Numbered from the stretch's first letter, positions 8,862 to 18,810 are shown. The stretch is DNA of 64,000 nucleotides from Nitrosophilus alvini (GCF_015100395.1 NZ_AP022847.1:434001-498000); one strand, 5' to 3'. The notes: generated by a model not told the origin, from the sequence alone. Numbers and translations are program-made.

Positions 8862-10649
8862 ATGGCTAAAAAAATTGTAGAAGTAATGGATACAACGTTT
8901 AGGGACGGGTTTCAGTCTGTTTTTGGCGGACGTGTTTTGATGAATGATTTTCTACCTGCTGTTGAAGCTGCAAAAGAAGCGGGTATAAGACATTTTGAGA
9001 TGGGAGGAGGTGCAAGGTTTCAGACTCTCTTTTTCTATCTGAATGAAAACGCTTTTGAAATGATGGACAGGTTCAAAGAGGTGGCAGGACCTGAAGCAAA
9101 TCTTCAGACACTCGCCCGCGGAATCAGCTGTATAGCGCTCGATACCGTATCCAGTGATATACTCGACTTGCATGCGAAACTTTTTAAAAAACACGGAGTA
9201 ACCACTATCAGGAACTTTGACGCACTGAATGATGTGGATAATCTCAAAGCAAGTTCAGAGTTTATCATAAAACACGGACTTAAACACGAGGTTGTCATAA
9301 CTATAATGGATCTTCCTCCCGGATGTAGCGGTGCGCACGATGTAGAGTTCTACGAGAAAATACTGGATAAGATACTTGAAAAAGAGATATATTTTGATTC
9401 ATTCTGTTTCAAAGATGCGTCAGGTACTGCAAATCCGCAAAAAGTTTATGAAACGATAAAAATGGCGAGAAAAAAGCTGCCTGAGAATACTCACTTGAGA
9501 CTACATACCCATGAGACAGCCGGAGCAAGTGTGGCATGTTATCTGGCGGCATTGGAAGCCGGAGCCGACGGTATTGATCTTGCCGTTTCGCCTGTATCAG
9601 GAGGTACCTCACAGCCCGATTTTCTTACAATGTGGCACGCTTTGAAAGGAAAGAATTTTGACCTGGGATTTGATCCTGAAAAGATACTCTCATATGAGCA
9701 GACTCTTGAAGAGTGTCTGCATGATTATTTTATCCCGCCGGAGGCAAAGGCCGTATCAGCACTGATTCCTTTTTCGCCTATGCCGGGAGGTGCACTTACT
9801 GCAAATACGCAGATGATGAGAGACAACAATATGCTTGATAAATATCCGGAAGTCATAAAAGAGATGAGAGAAGTTGTCGAAAAAGGCGGCTTCGGAACAT
9901 CTGTGACGCCTGTAAGCCAGTTCTATTTTCAGCAGGCATTCAATAATGTAATGTTTGGAAAATGGAAAAAAATTGCTGAAGGATATGGAAGGATGGTTCT
10001 TGGATATTTTGGAAAAACTCCAGTCCAGCCCGATCCGGAAATTGTAAAAATAGCATCTGAACAGCTAAATCTCGAACCTACTGACAAAAATCCGCTCGAA
10101 CTTGCAAACGAAGATCCGAACAAGAGTGTTGAACATGCCAAAAGAATGCTCAAAGACGCAGGAGTTCCGGTAACAGATGAAAATATATTTATAGCCGCTA
10201 TTTGTGATGTTAAAGGGATAGAGTTTCTGAAAGGAAACGGTAAAGTTATGGTCCGAAAAAAAAGTGATATGGAAAAAGAGCAAAAAGCGGTTGCAAAAGC
10301 AGGCGAGCTTGAAAGCTATACGGTAATTGTTGACGGGGAAAAATACAGTGTGCAGGTTATGGAAGGTGAAGGCGGCGATTTTGAGATAAAAGAGGTGAAA
10401 AAAGATTCTTCATCTTCAAAACCATCCTCATCTGAAGGTGTAAAAGTGGAAGCTTCTGTTCCCGGGTCTGTATTTAAAATATTGGCACATGAAGGACAAA
10501 AGGTCAAAGAAGGCGAGCCTGTTATTATACTTGAAGCAATGAAAATGGAGATAGAGGTAAACTCTCCCAAAGACGGGGTAGTAAAAAGTATAAACGTAAA
10601 TGTAGGTGATACCGTAGAGTCAGGACAGCTTCTGGCAGTTATAGAATAA
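8862..10649 (+). CDS. oadA: Oxaloacetate decarboxylase alpha chain (PycB/OadA-type, biotin-carrying)
   Basis: 595 residues. The carboxyltransferase domain (about 1-300) starts with [12 protein letters not shown], carrying the metal-binding aspartate (D10), and includes [11 protein letters not shown] and [17 protein letters not shown] conserved domain follows. A flexible serine-rich linker leads to the biotinyl domain with EAMKMEIEV, the biotin being attached to K561. The first domain resembles the Campylobacter PycB protein, which works in a two-subunit pyruvate carboxylase. Here, flanking membrane subunits oadG and oadB indicate a membrane decarboxylase that releases CO2 from oxaloacetate and pumps sodium. 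A dual or reverse role in carboxylation cannot be excluded. Confidence 0.9.
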   Translation: MAKKIVEVMDTTFRDGFQSVFGGRVLMNDFLPAVEAAKEAGIRHFEMGGGARFQTLFFYLNENAFEMMDRFKEVAGPEANLQTLARGISCIALDTVSSDILDLHAKLFKKHGVTTIRNFDALNDVDNLKASSEFIIKHGLKHEVVITIMDLPPGCSGAHDVEFYEKILDKILEKEIYFDSFCFKDASGTANPQKVYETIKMARKKLPENTHLRLHTHETAGASVACYLAALEAGADGIDLAVSPVSGGTSQPDFLTMWHALKGKNFDLGFDPEKILSYEQTLEECLHDYFIPPEAKAVSALIPFSPMPGGALTANTQMMRDNNMLDKYPEVIKEMREVVEKGGFGTSVTPVSQFYFQQAFNNVMFGKWKKIAEGYGRMVLGYFGKTPVQPDPEIVKIASEQLNLEPTDKNPLELANEDPNKSVEHAKRMLKDAGVPVTDENIFIAAICDVKGIEFLKGNGKVMVRKKSDMEKEQKAVAKAGELESYTVIVDGEKYSVQVMEGEGGDFEIKEVKKDSSSSKPSSSEGVKVEASVPGSVFKILAHEGQKVKEGEPVIILEAMKMEIEVNSPKDGVVKSINVNVGDTVESGQLLAVIE

Positions 10650-10660
10650 GAGGGAGTCAA

Positions 10661-11959
10661 ATGGCAAAAGTTTTAATAAAAACGTTGACTGTTTTTTTGC
10701 TCTTTTTTTCACTAGCTCTAAATGCGGCGGAAACAAAAGAGGTACAAAAAGAAGAGTATGAGAGCAAAAGTTTTACTCAGATTTTAACAAATTTTTATAA
10801 AACAACAGGAATACATGCTTTTATATATGGTGAAGAGAAAGAAGCCCACGGTAAAAAAGGGGATGATTTTGTTCATACGTGGGGACGCATAATCATGATA
10901 GGCGTCTCACTGGTTCTTTTTTATCTGGCTATTGCAAAGGGATTTGAACCTTTGTTGCTCATTCCCATAGGTTTTGGCGGACTTCTCGCAAATATACCGA
11001 TTGCAGATATTGCAGGTCCTCACGGATTTTTAGGGGTTTTATATAATGCCGGTATTGCAAACGAACTTTTTCCTCTTATCATTTTCATGGGAGTGGGGGC
11101 TATGACCGATTTTGGTCCTCTGCTTGCAAATCCAAAAGTTGCTCTTTTGGGAGGAGCCGCGCAGTTTGGAATATTCGGAACATTAGTGGGTGCTCTTGCG
11201 CTATCGCAATATACGGGAATATTTGACTTTAGTCTCAAAGAGGCAGCTGCCATAAGTATAATAGGCGGTGCTGACGGCCCTACGTCTATATTTATAGCCT
11301 CAAAGCTCGCACCGGATATGCTTGGTGCTATTGCTGTTGCCGCCTACTCATATATGGCGCTTGTTCCAATCATTCAGCCACCGATAATGAGGGCACTTAC
11401 AACAAAAGAGGAACGAAGTATAAAAATGGAACAGTTAAGAACAGTTCCAAAACTAGAAAAGATACTGTTTCCTATTACTGTTCTTTTGTTAACTATTTTG
11501 ATAGTTCCCGAAGCTTCACCGTTGATAGGTGCATTGACATTTGGAAACTTTGTTAGAGAGTCAGGAGTTGTAGAAAGACTTTCAGATACATTACAGAATG
11601 CACTTATCAATATCGCTACAATTTTCCTGGGTCTTGCTGTTGGTGCTAAGCTTGCGGCAGAGAAGTTCTTGGTATCTGAAACTCTAGGTATTTTGTTGCT
11701 CGGCCTTGTTGCCTTTTCCATTGGAACTGCGGCAGGCGTTTTAATGGCAAAAGTTATGAATAGGTTCAGTAAACACAAAGTGAACCCGCTTATAGGAGCG
11801 GCTGGAGTATCGGCTGTGCCTATGGCTGCAAGGGTTGCCAATAAAGAAGGGATGAAAGAGAATCCAAGCAATGTTCTTTTGATGCATGCAATGGGACCGA
11901 ATGTGGCAGGGGTTATAGGATCTGCTGTAGCAGCAGGTGTGCTTTTGTCACTGTTTTAA
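10661..11959 (+). CDS. oadB: Sodium-pumping decarboxylase beta chain
   Basis: 432 residues, polytopic. It begins with a signal-like segment ([14 protein letters not shown]) and a charged loop of about 50 residues before the conserved core, an N-terminal extension compared with the shortest family members. The core contains [10 protein letters not shown] with the conserved aspartate D205 (the residue equivalent to D203 of the Klebsiella enzyme, used in sodium translocation) and a C-terminal [15 protein letters not shown]. It decarboxylates the carboxybiotin of the alpha chain and exports Na+. Last gene of oadGAB, with a hairpin just after the stop. Confidence 0.95.
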   Translation: MAKVLIKTLTVFLLFFSLALNAAETKEVQKEEYESKSFTQILTNFYKTTGIHAFIYGEEKEAHGKKGDDFVHTWGRIIMIGVSLVLFYLAIAKGFEPLLLIPIGFGGLLANIPIADIAGPHGFLGVLYNAGIANELFPLIIFMGVGAMTDFGPLLANPKVALLGGAAQFGIFGTLVGALALSQYTGIFDFSLKEAAAISIIGGADGPTSIFIASKLAPDMLGAIAVAAYSYMALVPIIQPPIMRALTTKEERSIKMEQLRTVPKLEKILFPITVLLLTILIVPEASPLIGALTFGNFVRESGVVERLSDTLQNALINIATIFLGLAVGAKLAAEKFLVSETLGILLLGLVAFSIGTAAGVLMAKVMNRFSKHKVNPLIGAAGVSAVPMAARVANKEGMKENPSNVLLMHAMGPNVAGVIGSAVAAGVLLSLF

Positions 11960-11978
11960 ATAGGGGGGTTACCCCTAT
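11960..11978. terminator. Hairpin between convergent oadB and hypothetical gene
   Basis: ATAGGGG at 11960-11966 pairs with CCCCTAT at 11972-11978 around a GGTTA loop. It directly follows the oadB stop and contains the TAG of the leftward gene. The T-run is weak on both sides, so it may act as a bidirectional but leaky terminator. Confidence 0.65.
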
Positions 11979-12337
11979 TCCCAATCATCAGTTAAATTTT
12001 TATATTTATCTTTGGAGTAGCTCTTTTTTCTTTTCAGTTTTCTTAATCTGTTTGCTTCATACAATATTTCGTTTTTTATCTCTTCAATACTTTTTTCACT
12101 TCCAGGAATATTAGCGATTTTTTCTGCGAACTGTTCCAATTCACTGAGATATTCACTGCTGAGTATCACTTTGTCTATCTCTTCAAGATTTTTGAAAATT
12201 TTATCTATAAAATCGGCGAAACTCTTTTTAGTTATATCTTTTTGTCCCAGGTAATTTACACTTTTGTTAACGAATCTTTCAAGCTCTCTGATATATTTTA
12301 TCCGTTTATATTTTTCATGTTTTTTTTCTGTTTTCAA
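11975..12337 (-). CDS. Hypothetical helical protein
   Basis: About 120 residues, charged and predicted mostly alpha-helical, with a lysine-rich C-terminal stretch (RKLKRKKSYSKDKYKN). No recognisable domain. The likely start is TTG at 12337, which has AAAGG six bases upstream; a TTG at 12343 has no proper spacing and overlaps the upstream stop. It is the last gene of the leftward polyamine operon. The downstream hairpin overlaps its stop codon. Confidence 0.55.
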   Translation of the reverse strand: MKTEKKHEKYKRIKYIRELERFVNKSVNYLGQKDITKKSFADFIDKIFKNLEEIDKVILSSEYLSELEQFAEKIANIPGSEKSIEEIKNEILYEANRLRKLKRKKSYSKDKYKNLTDDWE

Positions 12338-12339
12338 AG

Positions 12340-12714
12340 TCAACCTTTCTGCTGCTTTATGTATATTGTAGCAAATACAAATGTACTTGCAGATGCAACC
12401 GAAGGATACTTATATCGCAGTAAAATATCTATCGTCTCTCTTAGTTCTTTGATCTCTTCCGGAGAGAGGATATGTTCTTTTTGATTGTATTTTGTAAACT
12501 TTTTCAAAATATCTTCCACGTTTTTCTCTTCAGATACGGAGCCCTTTAAAATTTTAACTATCTTCATAACACTTGGATCAGGTTTTTCGATGCCAGAGAG
12601 TTTTTTGATATATTTGGCAGCGTTGGCATAGGCATCTATCAAAATATTGGAGTAGTTTGATTCCTGAGCTGACAGCAGCAAGGCAAACAGAAAAACAGTG
12701 AGAACTTTTTTCAT
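12340..12714 (-). CDS. Hypothetical exported protein
   Basis: 124 residues with a clear signal peptide (KKVLTVFLFALLLSAQ) and a helical mature part without cysteines. No known family recognised. The ATG overlaps the stop of the alpha/beta hydrolase gene (ATGA), so it belongs to the same operon. A role at the periplasm or envelope is suggested only by the signal peptide. Confidence 0.65.
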   Translation of the reverse strand: MKKVLTVFLFALLLSAQESNYSNILIDAYANAAKYIKKLSGIEKPDPSVMKIVKILKGSVSEEKNVEDILKKFTKYNQKEHILSPEEIKELRETIDILLRYKYPSVASASTFVFATIYIKQQKG

Positions 12715-13496
12715 GTTTCGCTCCTAAGTGTCTTAAGCGCATCTTTTAATATTATCAAAAAATCTGGATTGATTAGAATATTGTTGTGTGTAGTATCATG
12801 AATAACTTTGTCGAAGACCAGATTTTTGATATTTTTTTTAAGATTTTCTATATGAATATCTGGTATAACTTCGTCGTTGTGTGCTTCGATAACAGCAATA
12901 GGTTCGTCTATATTTTGCACATATTTACATGTTTCAAATGGGTGTTTGAGTATCAATGATACCGGCAGATAGGGATATTTCTCTTTTGCCATTGCAAGAA
13001 TCGAATCAAAAGGTGTGATAAGCAGCACCCCTTTTGATTTGCGTCTGCTTGCGAGGTAGGCTGCAACAGATGATCCCAGACTTCTTCCGACAATATAGAC
13101 TTCTTTATTTTTGGCAAAGTTGTCATAGATTTCCAAAGCGTCTTTGAAAATAGCCTTTTGGCTCGGTTTTCCGGTGGAGTTTGCATACCCTCTGTAGTTG
13201 AAAACCAAAAAATTGAAATCTTTGATATTTTGAGCAATATCCAAAAACATCAGTGCATTATTGGCATTGCCTCCAAAATAGAGTACCAGGGGATTTGTTT
13301 CCCTGTTTTTTAAAAAAGCCCCTTCCAAAGTGATCCCGTCAGAAGTTTTATAGTATATTTTTTTTGCATTTTTAGGTAATTTTATCTCTTTGGGAGCTAG
13401 TTCCGGATGAAATATTTTTCTGTCTTGAGTGAGATAGAGTCTTAAAACCAATAGAAGATAAAGCAGTACAAGAAACAATATAGTTTGTATAATCAT
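12711..13496 (-). CDS. Membrane-anchored alpha/beta hydrolase
   Basis: 261 residues: an N-terminal transmembrane helix (ILFLVLLYLLLVL) followed by an alpha/beta-hydrolase fold. The nucleophile elbow is GRSLGS with S139, the acid is probably D208 (AHNDEVIP) and the histidine H237 (HDTTHNNI). The architecture matches the BEM46/YfhR-like family of Campylobacterota and others, whose substrates are unknown. It overlaps the nspC stop by four bases, so it is translated with the decarboxylase, though no polyamine chemistry is implied by its sequence. Confidence 0.88.
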   Translation of the reverse strand: MIIQTILFLVLLYLLLVLRLYLTQDRKIFHPELAPKEIKLPKNAKKIYYKTSDGITLEGAFLKNRETNPLVLYFGGNANNALMFLDIAQNIKDFNFLVFNYRGYANSTGKPSQKAIFKDALEIYDNFAKNKEVYIVGRSLGSSVAAYLASRRKSKGVLLITPFDSILAMAKEKYPYLPVSLILKHPFETCKYVQNIDEPIAVIEAHNDEVIPDIHIENLKKNIKNLVFDKVIHDTTHNNILINPDFLIILKDALKTLRSET

Positions 13497-14653
13497 GAGA
13501 GCCTGTTTTTATAATCTTCGTATGAAAATTCTCTTACTATTTTAAACTCTCCCTCTTTTGTCAAAAGTGCAATTGAGGGAAGTCTGATACCGTTGAACGT
13601 GGTATTTTTTACAAAAGTGTAGTGTATCATATCTTCAAATATAAGTTTTTGTCCCGTTTCTAACGGAGTATCAAAGGAGTAATCGCCTATGATGTCTCCG
13701 GCAAGACAGCTGTTTCCTCCCAGTCTGTAAGTATATCTTTTTTCTCCGGGTTTTCCTGCGTATCGGACTTCAGGACGGTAAGGCATAGCCAGGACATCTG
13801 GCATATGCGCTTCAGCCGAAGTATCGAGTATGGCTATATCCATACCGTTGTAAACTATATCCACAACTGTCGCGATCAGAGGGCCGGTTTTCCATCCAAC
13901 GGCTTCTCCAGGTTCGAGATAAACTTCAACGCCGTATCTGTTTTTGAAATCTTTTATTATAGATATGAGTTTTTCTACTTCGTAGTCTTCTCTGGTTATG
14001 TGGTGTCCGCCACCGAAGTTTATCCATTTGCATCTTGGTATGAATTTGCCGAATTTTTCTTCAAAAGCTTTCAAGACAGCCTCCAGAGCATCTGCACTCT
14101 CTTCACAAAGGGCATGAAAATGCATACCCTCTACACCATCTAATTCACTCTCTTTAAATTCGCTTCTAACAATTCCCAAACGGCTATATGCACCGCAGGG
14201 ATTATATAGATCAACAGGAGCTGCGGAATATTCAGGATTGACTCTAACTCCTACAGAGATATTGGGATTTATTTTTTTGACAATATTTTTATATCTTTTC
14301 AGTTGGTTTAAGGAGTTGAAAACGATATGATTACTGATAGAGGCTATCTCTTCTATCTCGTCATCTTTGAAAGCCGGAGAGTATGTATGTACCTCTTTTC
14401 CTATCTCCTCATACGCCAGTTTTGCTTCCCAAAGGCCGCTTGCACATGCACCGTCGAGATACTCTTTAACTAGATGAAAAGTGCTCCACATGGCAAAGCC
14501 TTTGAGAGCCAGAAGAATCTTCGCGCCGCTTTTTTCTTTTACATAACGCAAAAGCTTTAGATTCTCTTCCAAAAGATGCTCTTCACACGCATAGCAGGGT
14601 GTAGGAATTTGGTCCAAAACTGTCTCTATTTTGCTGATTCTCTCTATTTTCAA
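13493..14653 (-). CDS. nspC: Carboxynorspermidine/carboxyspermidine decarboxylase
   Basis: 386 residues, a PLP enzyme of the alanine-racemase fold (ornithine/DAP decarboxylase family). The Schiff-base lysine is K51 in LALKGFAMW; WINFGGGHH and the C-terminal RLGGNSCLAGD carry phosphate- and substrate-binding residues. It removes CO2 from carboxyspermidine (or carboxynorspermidine) to give spermidine. In Campylobacter this is the main spermidine route. The start is TTG, with AAAGGAG five bases upstream, directly after a tandem repeat that separates it from its partner dehydrogenase. Confidence 0.93.
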   Translation of the reverse strand: MKIERISKIETVLDQIPTPCYACEEHLLEENLKLLRYVKEKSGAKILLALKGFAMWSTFHLVKEYLDGACASGLWEAKLAYEEIGKEVHTYSPAFKDDEIEEIASISNHIVFNSLNQLKRYKNIVKKINPNISVGVRVNPEYSAAPVDLYNPCGAYSRLGIVRSEFKESELDGVEGMHFHALCEESADALEAVLKAFEEKFGKFIPRCKWINFGGGHHITREDYEVEKLISIIKDFKNRYGVEVYLEPGEAVGWKTGPLIATVVDIVYNGMDIAILDTSAEAHMPDVLAMPYRPEVRYAGKPGEKRYTYRLGGNSCLAGDIIGDYSFDTPLETGQKLIFEDMIHYTFVKNTTFNGIRLPSIALLTKEGEFKIVREFSYEDYKNRLS

Positions 14654-14663
14654 AAAGCTCCTT

Positions 14664-14742
14664 TGTTCGTGATTCGTGATTGGTGATTGGCACTCACACT
14701 CACACCCACACTAACACTCACACCCACAGTAACACTAACACT
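14664..14742 (-). repeat. Composite hexamer/heptamer tandem repeat (locus A)
   Basis: Read on the minus strand, it consists of hexamers of the type GTGTTA, GTGTGG and GTGTGA, then heptamers ATCACCA, ATCACGA and ATCACGA, running into the nspC ribosome-binding site AAAGGAG. The first hexamer contains the last two codons (TGT TAG) of the upstream gene. The same two-part structure recurs at 51941-52035. Confidence 0.85.
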
Positions 14743-15946
14743 CTCTCGTCTCATCCGGATCCATCTCGATAACTTCCCATGGAAGTCCCTGTTTCATCAG
14801 TTCTTCCATAAAAGGGTCCGGGTCGAACTGTTCCATGTTCCAGACACCCGGTTTGTGCCATCTCTTTTCAAGCATCAGTTTTGCTCCTATCATCGCCGGA
14901 ACACCGGTAGTGTAGCTTATACACTGGCTATAAACCTCTTCGTAAGCTTTTTCATGCTGACATATGTTGTATATGTATATTTTTCTTCTCTTTCCCTCTT
15001 TTATACCTTCGCATACCACACCAATGTTGGTTTTTCCTTTTGTTCTAGGGCCGAGGCTAGCAGGATCAGGAAGCAGAGCTTTCAAAACATGCAGGGGCAC
15101 TACTTTGCACCCGTCTACTTCTATCGGATCTATCCTTGTTAGTCCCACATTGTCGAGGACTTTCAGGTGTGTAAGATAGCTTTCGCTGAATGTCATCCAA
15201 AATCTTATTCTTTTGAGCCCTTTTATATGTTTTACCAGAGACTCTTCCTCTTCATGATATAGAAGATAGCTCTCTTTGGGACCGATTTTAGGATAGTCCC
15301 AGACCATTTTTATCTCCATAGGTTCTGTCTCTATCCATTTTCCATTTTCCCAGTATTTACCTTTTGAGTTGACCTCTCTTATGTTGATTTCCGGATTGAA
15401 ATTTGTTGCAAAGGCGTATCCGTGGTCTCCTGCATTGCAGTCCAAAATATCTATATAGTGGATTTCGTCAAAATAGTGTTTTTGAGCATAGGCAACGAAA
15501 ACGTTTGTAACTCCAGGATCAAATCCGCTTCCCAGAAGTCCCATGATATCTCTTTGCCTGAATGGCTCGTGTAGCGCCCACTGCTCTTTGTATTCGAATT
15601 TTGCCGTATCGGGATGTTCATAATTTGCAGTATCAAGGTAATCAACTCTTGTTTCCATACAAGCTTCCATAATTGTCAGGTCTTGATACGGAAGCGCTAC
15701 GTTAATCACAATATCGGGTTTTACAAGAGTTATCAAATCTATCAGTTCATTTACATTGTCCGCATCGACTCTTGCAACTTCTATATCTTTGTTATATTTT
15801 ATTTTGATTTCTTGCTGTATCTCCTCACATTTTGCCAGTGTTCTGCTGGCAAGTACTATTCTTTCAAAAATATCGCTGTTTTGGGCACATTTATGCGCTA
15901 CAACTCTTCCAACGCCGCCTGCGCCTATAATGAGTGCTGTTTTCAT
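14735..15946 (-). CDS. Carboxyspermidine dehydrogenase (saccharopine dehydrogenase family)
   Basis: 403 residues with an N-terminal Rossmann motif (ALIIGAGGVGRVVAHKCAQ) and the saccharopine-dehydrogenase layout with LVKPDIVINVALPYQDLTIMEAC and GLLGSGFDPGVTNVFVAYA. Next to nspC, it is the enzyme that joins aspartate beta-semialdehyde and putrescine (or diaminopropane) reductively to carboxyspermidine. It is first in the operon. Its final cysteine and stop codon lie within the repeat at 14664-14742, so the repeat has shaped the C-terminus. Confidence 0.92.
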   Translation of the reverse strand: MKTALIIGAGGVGRVVAHKCAQNSDIFERIVLASRTLAKCEEIQQEIKIKYNKDIEVARVDADNVNELIDLITLVKPDIVINVALPYQDLTIMEACMETRVDYLDTANYEHPDTAKFEYKEQWALHEPFRQRDIMGLLGSGFDPGVTNVFVAYAQKHYFDEIHYIDILDCNAGDHGYAFATNFNPEINIREVNSKGKYWENGKWIETEPMEIKMVWDYPKIGPKESYLLYHEEEESLVKHIKGLKRIRFWMTFSESYLTHLKVLDNVGLTRIDPIEVDGCKVVPLHVLKALLPDPASLGPRTKGKTNIGVVCEGIKEGKRRKIYIYNICQHEKAYEEVYSQCISYTTGVPAMIGAKLMLEKRWHKPGVWNMEQFDPDPFMEELMKQGLPWEVIEMDPDETREC

Positions 15947-16021
15947 ATTGTAATCCTTGATGAAATTTTCTGAAAATTATAGCAGTAAACGGCTTTAAGT
16001 GAAGAAAAACAGGAGAAAATA

Positions 16022-16192
16022 TCAGGCATATATATCTATATGTCCGTCTTTTGGTTTTTTTCTCTTTTCCTCTTTTTTCTCTTCCTCTTTCTTCTTTTTT
16101 TTCTTCAGTTTGCGAAGTATCCACATCTGTTTCAAATGTCTCTGGTCGGAAACAGGCATAGCTTTCAGAATATCTTCGACAGAAAATGCCAT
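16022..16192 (-). CDS. Lysine-rich microprotein
   Basis: 56 residues. It starts at an ATG with AAAGGA upstream (spacing 7) and reads MAFSVEDILKAMPVSDQRHL, then MWILRKLKKKKK, a lysine/glutamate-rich stretch and a terminal GHIDIYA. The basic block alternates with glutamates and could form a charged helix. No family recognised. The good ribosome-binding site and a structured N-terminus argue for a gene; the low-complexity core argues for caution. It lies alone between the leftward polyamine operon and the rightward pga operon. Confidence 0.55.
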   Translation of the reverse strand: MAFSVEDILKAMPVSDQRHLKQMWILRKLKKKKKKEEEKKEEKRKKPKDGHIDIYA

Positions 16193-16374
16193 GGCAGATC
16201 CTTTTAATGTACCTTTTTCATTTTAACATAATCGGCGATTTAATAAAAATTTTTAGGTAATAGTTTTGACAAAAGTGTTTTCTCTATATTAATTTATAAA
16301 ATTTAATATGGATTAATATTTCTATAAAGCAATATCGTCTAAAATGTTGCTATACAGATAAAGAGGGTTTGATA

Positions 16375-18810
16375 ATGAGAAATCTTCTGTTTATTTTTCT
16401 TTTACTATGTTTTACTGCAGTAACTGAAAGGGCAAAGGCAGAGATTGCATTAAATTATGAATATGCAATTCAGATGGCCAGAAGCGGAAAAATAGCTCAG
16501 GCGATAAAAGAGCTGGAAAAGCTTTATAAAAGAAATCCTGATTTCAAGCCGATTTTATATGACTATATTACGGTTCTTGGATGGGGAGGGCGCGATGATG
16601 AGGCTATAGCTTTGTCAATCGGTCTGGATCCTTTAAAAATGCCTTTTTATACTCTCGATGCATTGGCAAAATCCTACAGAAACAAACAAGAGTTCAAAAA
16701 AGCTGAATTTCTATATAAACTTGGAACAGTAAGGTTTCCTGATAATCCCAAGTTTCATACAGGGCTTGTACTTACTCTTACCGATGAAGGAAAGTTAAGA
16801 GAAGCGATAGAAAGAGTAAAAAATTATAGAAAAAAATTTTCAAACTATACCGATCTGATATTTGCACTTGCTTATGCTTTGGAAGCGTCGAAAAGATATT
16901 TTGAGGCTTTTGTGCTTTATCAGAAAGTTTTGGAGAAAAATAGTAACCACGCTGAGGGATTGAAAGGTTATGCAAGAATGCTTGATATGGTGGGTTTACC
17001 TTATCTCGCGGAAAAATATATGAAAAAGAGACCGGAACTATTTAGTAAAAATGACTGGTATAGAGTAAGAAAGGATAAAGCTGCATTCAAGGTCAGATGG
17101 GGAGAGCTTTTGCAAGCTGATGAAGAGAAGAGATTTATAGAAACGGATGAAGCGATTCGGATGCTTGATGCAATTATCGCAGAGTCTAAAGCCCGCTCTT
17201 TGAAAGAGGAAAATCCAAACATCTTACAGGCAAGATTTGATAAAGTGGTGGCACTAAGAGATAGATTTAAAATGAGAGATGCAATAAAAGAGTATGAAAA
17301 GTTAGAAAAGGAAGATATAAAAATGCCGTTTTATACTCTTGCTGCAGCTGCCGATGCTTATCTTTATCTTAAAAATCCGGAAAAAGCACAAGAACTTTAT
17401 ATGAAAGTTTTACAATCGATGCCCGAGAGTCCGGAAAATTTCGAAATTAAAATTGCAGTTTTCTATACATACGTGGAGATGTTTAAACTCAAAGAAGCTA
17501 TGAAATGGATAGATGAAGTTGACAAAAAAGAGCCTGCATGGAGAGGAGATACACCAAATTTTAACAAAACTATATCTGCTATAACGGCTGCTCTTGCAAG
17601 GTATTACAGCGATTATATGGATGAGGCTCAAAAAAGGCTTGAAAATTTGTCAAAGATAGCGCCGGCAAATATCGATATAAAAGCGGAACTTTCCAATGTT
17701 TATAAAGATAGGGGCTGGCCTAGAAAAAGCTACGAAGAGGCAGAGATGGCTCTTTCATATGATATAAATCATAAAAACGCGAATATTATCAAAGGTTTAT
17801 CTCTTCTCAATTTGCAAAGGTTTAAGGAGAGTGAAAAAGTTATTTATAAACTTTATCGCACTTATCCGGAGGATATTCATGTAAAAAGAGCAAAAAAATT
17901 TTTTGATATATATAAAAACAGATATGAACTGACCGTAGATACCGCTGTGGGATCAAGCAGCGGAAAAGAGATAGGTAGTGATCATTTTTATATTGAAACA
18001 AAACTATACTCCAAACCTATTAACTATAACTATAGAGTATATGTTTTGAGTTACTTCTCAAGAGCTGATGTTTATGAGGGTTTAGAAAAGTACAGCAGAT
18101 ACGGTATGGCTGTTGAGTATAGAAAAAACGATATTAAGAGTAATATAGGTTTTGTAAGAAATGAAAATATTGACAAGTCGGGATGGTTTGTCGATGCGGA
18201 TTACTGTTTCAATGACAAATGGAAATTTTATGGTTCTTATGAAAAATATAGTAAAAACACTCCTTTAAGAGCTTTGAAAAACGGTGTTTATGCTGACAGA
18301 GCCGATTTTGTTCTCACATACCGAGTCAATGAGTCGCGAGAAACAAATATAGAGTTTGAAAGAATGGATTTTAACGACACAAACAGAAGAGAAAGTTTTG
18401 GTTTGAGACACTATGAGAGAATTGTGACAGGACCCTATTATAAACTAAACTCAACTTTTTATTATTCGATTTCATATAACTCCGAAAATGACGTCTACTA
18501 TTTTAGTCCCATAAGAGACAGATATGTGGGTATTGATTTGGAAAATGTGTGGCATCTTTACAGAAGATATTCAAAGGCTTTTTCGCATGTGGTAGGAATC
18601 ACTCTGGGCGATTATTGGGTCAAAGGATCGGGTTCGGAAACAATTTGGGCTGTAAGATATGAACACAGATGGGAAGCGGATGACAGATTTGACCTGATTT
18701 ACGGAATATCCAGAAGTAGAATGTTTTACGGCATAACAGAAACTCCATTCTATGATAATGGCATAGAGTATGATACCTCTTTTTATCTCGCTCTGGACTG
18801 GAGGTTTTAA
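16375..18810 (+). CDS. pgaA: PgaA-like poly-beta-1,6-GlcNAc export porin
   Basis: About 811 residues from the ATG at 16375 (GAGGG upstream; a TTG six bases earlier is less likely). It has a signal peptide, a TPR-like helical region up to about residue 515 with degenerate A-x(n)-G-x(n)-A patterns, and a C-terminal beta barrel ending in phenylalanine (ALDWRF). This is the layout of PgaA: a periplasmic TPR superhelix that handles partly deacetylated PNAG and a 16-strand outer-membrane pore. Gene order pgaABCD confirms it. Confidence 0.92.
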   Translation: MRNLLFIFLLLCFTAVTERAKAEIALNYEYAIQMARSGKIAQAIKELEKLYKRNPDFKPILYDYITVLGWGGRDDEAIALSIGLDPLKMPFYTLDALAKSYRNKQEFKKAEFLYKLGTVRFPDNPKFHTGLVLTLTDEGKLREAIERVKNYRKKFSNYTDLIFALAYALEASKRYFEAFVLYQKVLEKNSNHAEGLKGYARMLDMVGLPYLAEKYMKKRPELFSKNDWYRVRKDKAAFKVRWGELLQADEEKRFIETDEAIRMLDAIIAESKARSLKEENPNILQARFDKVVALRDRFKMRDAIKEYEKLEKEDIKMPFYTLAAAADAYLYLKNPEKAQELYMKVLQSMPESPENFEIKIAVFYTYVEMFKLKEAMKWIDEVDKKEPAWRGDTPNFNKTISAITAALARYYSDYMDEAQKRLENLSKIAPANIDIKAELSNVYKDRGWPRKSYEEAEMALSYDINHKNANIIKGLSLLNLQRFKESEKVIYKLYRTYPEDIHVKRAKKFFDIYKNRYELTVDTAVGSSSGKEIGSDHFYIETKLYSKPINYNYRVYVLSYFSRADVYEGLEKYSRYGMAVEYRKNDIKSNIGFVRNENIDKSGWFVDADYCFNDKWKFYGSYEKYSKNTPLRALKNGVYADRADFVLTYRVNESRETNIEFERMDFNDTNRRESFGLRHYERIVTGPYYKLNSTFYYSISYNSENDVYYFSPIRDRYVGIDLENVWHLYRRYSKAFSHVVGITLGDYWVKGSGSETIWAVRYEHRWEADDRFDLIYGISRSRMFYGITETPFYDNGIEYDTSFYLALDWRF

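Noticed and set aside
14664-14742. Possible CRISPR array
   Set aside because: Units are 6-7 bases without spacers; there are no cas genes in the window.
14687-15142. Rightward ORF with MALTLTPTLTLTPTVTLTL, like a repeat protein
   Set aside because: It is the tandem repeat of locus A read on the other strand, continuing antisense through the carboxyspermidine dehydrogenase gene; no ribosome-binding site and no family.
15999-16226. Rightward ORF with long phenylalanine runs
   Set aside because: Antisense of the lysine-rich microprotein; the poly-Phe is the complement of AAA/GAA codons.
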